64,000 bases of DNA from Corynebacterium aurimucosum ATCC 700975 (GTDB lineage: Bacteria; Actinomycetota; Actinomycetes; Mycobacteriales; Mycobacteriaceae), in contig NC_012590.1 in NCBI RefSeq assembly GCF_000022905.1, forward strand, positions 2,480,001 through 2,544,000, written 5' to 3'. Within the stretch, counting starts at the first letter, position 1; each line of letters opens with the position of its first letter. The notes under the pieces were generated by a model that saw nothing but the letters and a program-made list of their open reading frames with translations, did no database searches and was not told the origin of the DNA. This document shows, piece after piece, positions 12,850-18,779 of the stretch. A program made the position numbers and the translations under genes.

Positions 12850-14214
12850 CTACTTCACCCCTGCCTGAATTGCGGTAATAGCCACCGTGTTGATGATGTC
12901 TGGAACGGTCGCGCCGCGCGAAAGGTCATTGACCGGCTTATTCAGCCCCTGCAGAATCGGGCCCACCGCCAGTGCGCCACCGGTGCGCTGTGCCGTCTTA
13001 TAACCGATATTGCCGGCCTCCAGGTCTGGGAAGACGAAGACCGTGGCCTTACCCGCAACGTCGGATTCCGGCGCCTTCTTGGCGGCCACGCCGGGGTCGC
13101 AGGCAGCGTCAAACTGCAGCGGACCATCCACCGCCACGGAGGAATCGATGCCGCGAGCCACTTCGACGGCCTGCCCCACCTTCTCCACATCCGGGCCAGC
13201 GCCCGAAGTACCCGTGGAATAGGACAGCAACGCCACGCGCGGGTCCAAGCCGAACTGCGCTGCGGTCTGCGCAGAGACGATGGCGATCTCGCCGAGCTGC
13301 TCCGGGGTCGGGTTCGGGTTGACCGCGCAGTCACCGAAGGCCCACAGGCGGCCCGGCATCACCATGAGGAAGATGGAGGAGACCACCGAGGCCTCCGGCT
13401 TGGTCTTAATGATCTGGAAGGAAGGCTTAATGGTGTGCGCCGTGGTGTGCGCCGCGCCGGAGACCATGCCATCGGCCAAGCCCTTGTGCACCATCATCGT
13501 GGCGAAGTAGGACACGTCCTTCATCGTCTCGCGCGCCTGCTCCAGCGTCACGCCCTTCTGCTTGCGCAGCTCCGCGAAGTCCGCCGCAAATTCTTCTGCC
13601 AGCGGGGATTCCAGGTGGTTGATGATGTCCACGCTGGACAGGTCGATCCCGAGTTCCTGGGCACGCTTCTCAACGTTCCCATCACCCAGAATCGTCAGCT
13701 TCGCCACCTTACCCTTGATGAGCTCACCCGCGGCTTCCAAGATGCGGTCATCCTCACCCTCCGGCAAAACGATGTGCGCGCCAATCTCGCGGGCCTGATC
13801 CAAAAGCTGCTTCTGGAAAAGCTCAGCGCTCATATAAGGTTCGATCTCCTCCAGGGAGGAAATCGCACCAGGAACCGAGGAGACGTCGGTCAACGCGCCC
13901 ACCACCGTGGCACCCACCGAACGCGCGTGGTTCAGCGCCAACTCCGCGGCGCGTGCGGGTGCAGCGGAAATCAACACGAAGGGCAGACCTAGGGCGGCGG
14001 CGGCCTTGGCATCAAAGTCCATAACGCCGGTGCCCTGGAGGACCAGGTTGCCCGTAGGGGCATTCTCCAGGACTTCGCTGAGCGTGGTTCCCAAGTCATC
14101 TACCTGGGCGAAGGTGGCCCCCAGTTCCTGAGCCACAGCAGCAACGTCCAAACCGTCAAAGCCGCGCCCGATGACGCTGATAAAGGCGGAATTCCGTGAG
14201 GACTTGGCGGTCAT
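12850..14214 (-). CDS. pta: Phosphate acetyltransferase
   Basis: A 454-residue enzyme transferring acetyl from acetyl-CoA to phosphate, the partner of AckA. The C-terminal 320 residues are the PTA_PTB domain, with LPEGEDDRILEAAGELIKG, VALLSYSTGTSGAGPDVEKV and the terminal GATVPDIINTVAITAIQ. The N-terminal 125 residues are the shorter actinobacterial extension. I placed the start at ATG 14214 (MTAKSS) because GAAAGG lies at the right distance; an upstream in-frame ATG at 14268 lacks one. First gene of pta-ackA, divergent from the PTS promoter region. Confidence 0.95.
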   Translation of the reverse strand: MTAKSSRNSAFISVIGRGFDGLDVAAVAQELGATFAQVDDLGTTLSEVLENAPTGNLVLQGTGVMDFDAKAAAALGLPFVLISAAPARAAELALNHARSVGATVVGALTDVSSVPGAISSLEEIEPYMSAELFQKQLLDQAREIGAHIVLPEGEDDRILEAAGELIKGKVAKLTILGDGNVEKRAQELGIDLSSVDIINHLESPLAEEFAADFAELRKQKGVTLEQARETMKDVSYFATMMVHKGLADGMVSGAAHTTAHTIKPSFQIIKTKPEASVVSSIFLMVMPGRLWAFGDCAVNPNPTPEQLGEIAIVSAQTAAQFGLDPRVALLSYSTGTSGAGPDVEKVGQAVEVARGIDSSVAVDGPLQFDAACDPGVAAKKAPESDVAGKATVFVFPDLEAGNIGYKTAQRTGGALAVGPILQGLNKPVNDLSRGATVPDIINTVAITAIQAGVK

Positions 14215-14399
14215 AAGAAACCTTTCTCTGCTTAGAAAGCGTGTACCCGGGCTCACATAGTGGGGCACACAGTGACACTACGACACTTTCACAGTACGGC
14301 AACGCACCTCTTCTCGCCGCCAATCCATCGCCTTCCCTCAGCAACTCCCCAGGCCACTGGCGCCCCACCCGAAGACAAAGTGCGTTATCCCACAGAAAC

Positions 14400-14428
14400 T
14401 TGTCTCCATTAAAACCCCGGAGTAGGCT
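14400..14428 (+). promoter_or_regulatory. Putative promoter of the PTS operon
   Basis: TTGTCT at 14400-14405 and TAGGCT at 14423-14428 are separated by exactly 17 bases. The predicted transcript start near 14435 falls just before the RAT-like element, which is where an antitermination leader should begin. Confidence 0.6.
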
Positions 14429-14436
14429 CCTAACCA

Positions 14437-14460
14437 GGATTGTTACTTCGGGCAAGACCT
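14437..14460 (+). promoter_or_regulatory. RAT-like antiterminator site for BglG/LicT protein
   Basis: The sequence starting GGATTGTTAC and ending GGCAAGACCT resembles the ribonucleic antiterminator (RAT) bound by BglG/LicT/SacT-type proteins, in which GGATTGTTAC pairs imperfectly with a GGCAAAACC-type 3' strand. Its 3' end (from 14454) is also the first strand of the following terminator stem, so the two structures are mutually exclusive. The matching antiterminator protein is encoded two genes downstream. Confidence 0.8.
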
Positions 14461-14521
14461 AGGCTCCCCACTCTTAGCCGTGTGGGGATGGTTCGCTATG
14501 AACCATTGTGGCCTAGGTCTT
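14454..14521 (+). terminator. Leader terminator overlapping the RAT
   Basis: AAGACCTAGGC (14454-14464) pairs perfectly with GCCTAGGTCTT (14511-14521), followed by a T-containing stretch. Two further hairpins sit inside it: CCCCAC/GTGGGG (14466-14471/14482-14487) and ATGGTTC/GAACCAT (14488-14494/14500-14506). Together they form a three-way junction. This is larger than the simple terminators seen next to most RAT sites. Confidence 0.75.
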
Positions 14522-14567
14522 TCGTGGTTTTTAGCCACAGTGCCTGCCTACTCTCGAAAGGATTCTC

Positions 14568-16676
14568 ATGTCGACAGAGACTCGCTCGGCAGCCGAGGCC
14601 ATCTTGGATGGCATCGGCGGAGCGGAGAACATCACCTCTTTCACGCACTGCGCTACGCGCCTGCGCTTTGAGCTGGCTGATGCCTCCAAAGCCGATAAGG
14701 AAGCACTCGAATCTATCCCCAAGGTAATGGGCGCTGTGCCCCAGGGTGGCCGCAACTACCAGGTGGTCATCGGCGGTGACGTGGCCACGGTCTATGACGA
14801 GATCAACGCTCTCCCACAGATGAAGAACGCCGGCGCCTCCGCCGGCCAATCCAACGACGATGTCAAGGCCGCGGCCCGCGCCAAGTCCAAGGGCAAGGTG
14901 CCGTGGATGGATACCTTCTTCGAGTATCTCTCAGATTCCTTCCGCCCCATCCTGGGCGTGCTGCTGGGTGCCTCCCTGGTCATCGCCTTCGCCTCGGTGC
15001 TGGATGCTTTCGGCGTCGTGGACTTCCGCTCCCCGGACAAGCCGGCCTCCTGGTTCTTCGTGGATGCCATGTGGCGTTCCGTCTTCTTCTTCCTGCCGGT
15101 GATGGTGGCCTATAACGCTGGTAAGAAGCTGCGCATCGACCCCTGGGTTCCCGCGGCAGTCATGCTCGCACTATTCACCCCGGAGTTCCTCGATCTCTCG
15201 GAGAACCCCGCGGTCCAGTGTGTCACCAACGACACCCTCGGTGCGGAGCAGTGCTCCATTGAGATCTTTGGCATGACCATGCAGCTGCAGGACTACGGCG
15301 GAAACGTCTTCGTCCCGCTCATCATGGCTGCTGTTGCCGCACTCTTCTACAAGGGTTTCCAGAAGATCATCCCGTCCGCGGTGCACATGGTCTTCGTTCC
15401 CTTCCTCACCATGATCGTCCTCATCCCGCTGACGGCCTTCCTCATTGGCCCCTTCGGCGTGTGGGCCGGTAACGGCATTGGCGCCGGACTGTCCTGGATG
15501 AATGACAACGTTCCGTTCGTCTTCGCCCTGGCCATCCCGATGCTCTACCCGTTCCTGGTTCCGCTGGGCCTGCACTGGCCGCTTAACGCCCTCATGCTGG
15601 TCAACATTCAGACTTTGGGCTATGACTTCATCCAAGGCCCGATGGGTGCATGGAACTTCGCCTGCTTCGGTGCCACCGCTGGTGTGCTGGCTCTGTCCAT
15701 CCGTGACCACGACAACGTGATGCGCCAGACCTCCGGTTCTGCTCTCCTGGCTGGCCTGCTCGGTGGTGTGTCTGAGCCTTCCCTCTACGGTATCCACCTG
15801 CGCTACAAGCGCATTTACCCGCGCATGCTGGTGGGCTGCTTCGCTGGTGGTCTGACCGTGGCTCTGCTGACCCTGGGCACGAACGGCATTACGACCGACG
15901 CCTTCGTCTTCACCTCCCTTTTGACCATCCCGGTCTTCACCCCGATGGCCAAGTACGCCATCTCCATTGCTGTGGCCTTCTTCGTGGCCTTCCTGCTCAT
16001 CCTCTTCACCGACTACCGCACCCCGGAGGAGCGCGCTGAGGCCAAGGCCGCCCGCGAGGCAGCTGAGAAGGCCGAGCTCGACAACGCCGACAACGCTGAC
16101 AACGCCGCGCTTGCCGACGCCCCCGCAGCCACCGCGACTGCCGGCGCCGGTGCTGGTGCTGCCACCGCAACCGCTACCAAGGCAGACGCCCCGGCCAAGG
16201 CTGCTGAGCCTGCCGCTGGCACCACCACCGACATCGCCTCCCCTGCCAACGGCAAGGTTGTCCCGATGGCTGAGATCGATGACCCGGTCTTCTCAGCTGG
16301 AACGCTGGGCGATGGCGTGGGCATCGTCCCTGAGGGCAACGACGTTTACTCCCCGGTGAGCGGCACGATTGTCAGCGCCATGAAGTCCGGCCACGCCTAC
16401 GGCATCAAGACCGAGGACGGCGTGGAGGTCCTGGTCCACATCGGCATCAACACCGTCAAGATGAAGGGCGAAGGTTTCGCCCCGGCCGTCAAGAAGGGTG
16501 ACACCGTCAAGCAGGGCGAGCTGCTTGCCACCGTTGACTTTGCCAAGGTCACCGAAGCCGGCTACGACACCACCATTGTCCTGGCCGTGACCAACACCAA
16601 GGCACTGTCTGCCGTCACCCCGGCTGGCCTCAACCATGCCTCCGCTGGCGATACGGTCATCACCACGACCCGCTAA
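14568..16676 (+). CDS. PTS sugar permease EIIBCA, glucose/beta-glucoside family
   Basis: A 702-residue fused phosphotransferase permease that imports and phosphorylates a sugar. Domain order: EIIB (1-90) with phospho-cysteine motif THCATRLRF; EIIC (about 110-490) with some ten membrane helices and the conserved GLHWPLNALMLVNIQTLGYD segment; an Ala/Asp/Thr-rich linker (about 495-560); and EIIA with phospho-His in VEVLVHIGINTVKMKGEGF. The EIIC region is close to what I recall of corynebacterial PtsG, so glucose is a reasonable guess. However, control by a dedicated antiterminator is more usual for beta-glucosides, so I give no symbol. AAAGGA precedes the ATG. Confidence 0.92.
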   Translation: MSTETRSAAEAILDGIGGAENITSFTHCATRLRFELADASKADKEALESIPKVMGAVPQGGRNYQVVIGGDVATVYDEINALPQMKNAGASAGQSNDDVKAAARAKSKGKVPWMDTFFEYLSDSFRPILGVLLGASLVIAFASVLDAFGVVDFRSPDKPASWFFVDAMWRSVFFFLPVMVAYNAGKKLRIDPWVPAAVMLALFTPEFLDLSENPAVQCVTNDTLGAEQCSIEIFGMTMQLQDYGGNVFVPLIMAAVAALFYKGFQKIIPSAVHMVFVPFLTMIVLIPLTAFLIGPFGVWAGNGIGAGLSWMNDNVPFVFALAIPMLYPFLVPLGLHWPLNALMLVNIQTLGYDFIQGPMGAWNFACFGATAGVLALSIRDHDNVMRQTSGSALLAGLLGGVSEPSLYGIHLRYKRIYPRMLVGCFAGGLTVALLTLGTNGITTDAFVFTSLLTIPVFTPMAKYAISIAVAFFVAFLLILFTDYRTPEERAEAKAAREAAEKAELDNADNADNAALADAPAATATAGAGAGAATATATKADAPAKAAEPAAGTTTDIASPANGKVVPMAEIDDPVFSAGTLGDGVGIVPEGNDVYSPVSGTIVSAMKSGHAYGIKTEDGVEVLVHIGINTVKMKGEGFAPAVKKGDTVKQGELLATVDFAKVTEAGYDTTIVLAVTNTKALSAVTPAGLNHASAGDTVITTTR

Positions 16677-16718
16677 AGGACCCACTAGGGAACCTTTAGC
16701 ACGCCTTTAACGAACCCT

Positions 16719-16763
16719 GACTAAGCTGGCTCGATGTAATCACCATCGTGGCCGGCTTTAGTC
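16719..16763 (+). terminator. Intercistronic hairpin between PTS gene and antiterminator gene
   Basis: A long imperfect inverted repeat runs from GACTAAGC (16719) to GGCTTTAGTC (16763), with CGATG/CATCG at the apex, followed by GTTTTAA. It resembles a partial terminator that would lower expression of the regulator relative to the permease. A role as a second antitermination target is possible, but no RAT sequence is visible in front of it. Confidence 0.6.
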
Positions 16764-16791
16764 GTTTTAACCTCAACCAGAAAGGTGCTCT

Positions 16792-17619
16792 GTGCAACTG
16801 TTGCGCGTGTTCAATAACAACGTCGTGCTCGCACGGCGCGGCGCGGAGGACGTCATTGTCACCGGCCGCGGCATTGGCTTCCAGGCAAAGCCTGGCACTG
16901 AGGTTGACCCGGCCAAGGTGGTTAAGGTCTTTGTTCCCGATTCCGGCCGCGATCCGGACCACCTCGCCGCCATGATTGCCGGTATCCCCGGCGAGTACGT
17001 GCAGCTGGTCATCGATGCCATGCATTCCGTCGACATGTCTGAGGCTCTGCGCGGCAAACTCACGCTCGTCGTAGCGATTGCGGATCACATCCACGGTGCG
17101 GTCAGCCGCGGCAAGCCTGTGACTTATCCATTGGAAGCTGAGGTGCGCCACCTCTACGCCGATGACTTTGCCCTCGCGCAGCAACTGCTCACTGCCATCA
17201 ACAGTGGCCTGCACAAGCCGCTGGCTCCAGATGAAGCCGTGGCCATCACCCTGCATCTGGTCAACGCCGGCTTCGCGGTCGGGGATCTCTCCGGCACTTA
17301 CCGCATGACAGGTCTGATTCAGCAAATCCTGGCCGTTATCGGCTCTCACAACGATACGGAACTCAACAGCGAGGACATCTCCGTCGCCCGCTTCATCACG
17401 CACCTGCGCTACCTCTTCGTGCGCATGGCGGAGCACCAACAACTCGACTCTGACGACCGCCAAGTGGCCACGGCAATCTCCGCCCGCTACCCCGACGCCG
17501 TCGAGACCGCCCAGATGGTGGCTAACCTTATTGAGCTGCGCCTCGATGACACCCTTACCCCCGATGAGGTCTCCTACCTGACGCTGCACATAGCGCGCCT
17601 GGAGGAGGCCTCCGCCTAA
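16792..17619 (+). CDS. BglG/LicT-family transcriptional antiterminator
   Basis: A 275-residue RNA-binding antiterminator. It starts with GTG after GAAAGG. Residues 1-56 are the CAT RNA-binding domain (LLRVFNNNVVLARR, VTGRGIGFQAKPG). Two PTS regulation domains follow: PRD1 with VVAIADHIHGAVSRG and EVRHLYADDFALAQQLL, and PRD2 with VARFITHLRYLFVRM and YLTLHIARLEE near the end. PRD histidines are phosphorylated by PTS proteins according to sugar supply. It very probably acts on the RAT-like site at 14437-14460 to allow readthrough into the PTS gene and itself, a positive loop. Confidence 0.93.
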   Translation: MQLLRVFNNNVVLARRGAEDVIVTGRGIGFQAKPGTEVDPAKVVKVFVPDSGRDPDHLAAMIAGIPGEYVQLVIDAMHSVDMSEALRGKLTLVVAIADHIHGAVSRGKPVTYPLEAEVRHLYADDFALAQQLLTAINSGLHKPLAPDEAVAITLHLVNAGFAVGDLSGTYRMTGLIQQILAVIGSHNDTELNSEDISVARFITHLRYLFVRMAEHQQLDSDDRQVATAISARYPDAVETAQMVANLIELRLDDTLTPDEVSYLTLHIARLEEASA

Positions 17620-17654
17620 GCCATCACCCCCGCTTAGGCGATTCACCAACCAGG

Positions 17655-18566
17655 CTAAGCCGCCGGCGCCTCGACAGCGCCCTCAGCGGGCGCGTCAACA
17701 GCACCATCGGTCGGCGCCTCAGCACCGCCTTCCACGGGCGCCACCGGCTCTGCCACGGTGATGATGTTATCCTCGTAGCCCAGCTCGCCGCCGACAAACT
17801 TGCCGCCACAGGTGATGAGGACCAAGCGGTTATCTCCCTGCGTATCGTTCACCACGTCGGGGAAGCCTGAGCCCTTCGGCAGACGGTACGGCGCCTCCGT
17901 CACACGGAACTTGCGCTCCTCACCGTCGATGAAGACGGTGAATTCCTGGCCCTGCTCCAGGGTGGTGAACTTCTCCGCAAAGCCCGTTCCCTGACCCTGG
18001 TAGTTGATGTGCCCGGTGATAACGCTGGACCCCACCGGGCCAGCCTCGCCCGGTACTGCGGAGGCGGAGTACCAACCCAAGCGCTGCACATCGCGCGGCG
18101 GAATCAGCATGCCGGTATCCGTAACCTGAATCGGGTCCACGGCGGCGAACTCATCGTTGATGCCCAAGGACATGGCACCGAAGCCACGGAACTCACCCGG
18201 TGCCGCATCAATCTCCTTATCCTGCTCACCGGAGTCATCCACGAAGGGATCATTGTTCGTCGTCGGTGCGGCTTCCTCCGACTGCTCAGCCACCGTGGAC
18301 GATGCCGCCGAATCGCCAGCATCGTCATCGTCGCCACCACGGCCGAAGTACACCACCAACTGGACGATCACCAGAACAATAGCAATCAACGCCAGAATGG
18401 CCCAGAGTGCTTTCTTACCGCCCTTCTTCTCACCGTCTTCCGGCTTTCTGTGCGCACCACCAGATGGCACCGCCGCGGACGACGATGTCGGCTCGGTTTC
18501 CGATTCTGACCCAGAGCCCTGCGCGGGGTACTCCGGGATACCGTTTGGCTCTTCCGAATCAGCCAT
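17655..18566 (-). CDS. Class F sortase-like protein
   Basis: A 303-residue membrane-anchored protein: an acidic cytoplasmic N-terminus (1-48), one membrane helix (LWAILALIAIVLVIVQLVVYF, about 50-70), a linker, then a sortase barrel (about 125-270). The catalytic His is in VITGHINYQ and the Cys in LVLITCGG, the class F arrangement found in actinobacteria. The Arg expected a few residues after the Cys is not seen: no Arg occurs anywhere after the Cys, and the segment reads GYEDNIITVAEPV. The tail has APxEGA-type repeats. It lies directly downstream of the large surface protein but behind that gene's terminator. Confidence 0.8.
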   Translation of the reverse strand: MADSEEPNGIPEYPAQGSGSESETEPTSSSAAVPSGGAHRKPEDGEKKGGKKALWAILALIAIVLVIVQLVVYFGRGGDDDDAGDSAASSTVAEQSEEAAPTTNNDPFVDDSGEQDKEIDAAPGEFRGFGAMSLGINDEFAAVDPIQVTDTGMLIPPRDVQRLGWYSASAVPGEAGPVGSSVITGHINYQGQGTGFAEKFTTLEQGQEFTVFIDGEERKFRVTEAPYRLPKGSGFPDVVNDTQGDNRLVLITCGGKFVGGELGYEDNIITVAEPVAPVEGGAEAPTDGAVDAPAEGAVEAPAA

Positions 18567-18675
18567 AACTTCCTAACTCCTTAAATCACACCTGCAGTCA
18601 ACAGCACCAAACAGCTGACAGCGCGCTTCTAACACACTTCAGTAAAAATTTTCCAATTAAACAATAGATGACAAA

Positions 18676-18710
18676 TCCCCTCCAGCGTTCACGATGAACC
18701 CTGGAGGGGA
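18676..18710 (-). terminator. Rho-independent terminator after the adhesin gene
   Basis: TCCCCTCCAG (18676-18685) pairs with CTGGAGGGGA (18701-18710), and an inner GTTCA/TGAAC stem extends the hairpin. On the minus strand it is followed by a T-rich stretch. It ends the adhesin transcript and separates it from the sortase gene. Confidence 0.85.
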
Positions 18711-18779
18711 CTGCCCTACACAAGTTCTGCCCTTACCAACCCCTGCCCTGTGGGGCTAGGGGCCGGCAGATGAGGCGGA

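Larger units (their letters stand above)
14215..14567. promoter_or_regulatory. Divergent control region of pta-ackA and the PTS genes
   Basis: 353 bases without a gene. The right part contains the PTS promoter (14400-14428), RAT-like element and terminator described separately. The left part must contain the pta promoter. A TGTGA half-site at about 14255-14260 on the minus strand hints at a GlxR-type site, but the other half does not match. Confidence 0.7.

Noticed and set aside
14215..14268. Longer N-terminus of Pta starting at 14268
   Set aside because: The added residues lack family similarity and the ATG at 14214 has a well-placed GAAAGG.
14240..14300. GlxR (cAMP-type) site near the pta start
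   Set aside because: A TGTGA half-site is present, but the matching TCACA at the right distance is not.
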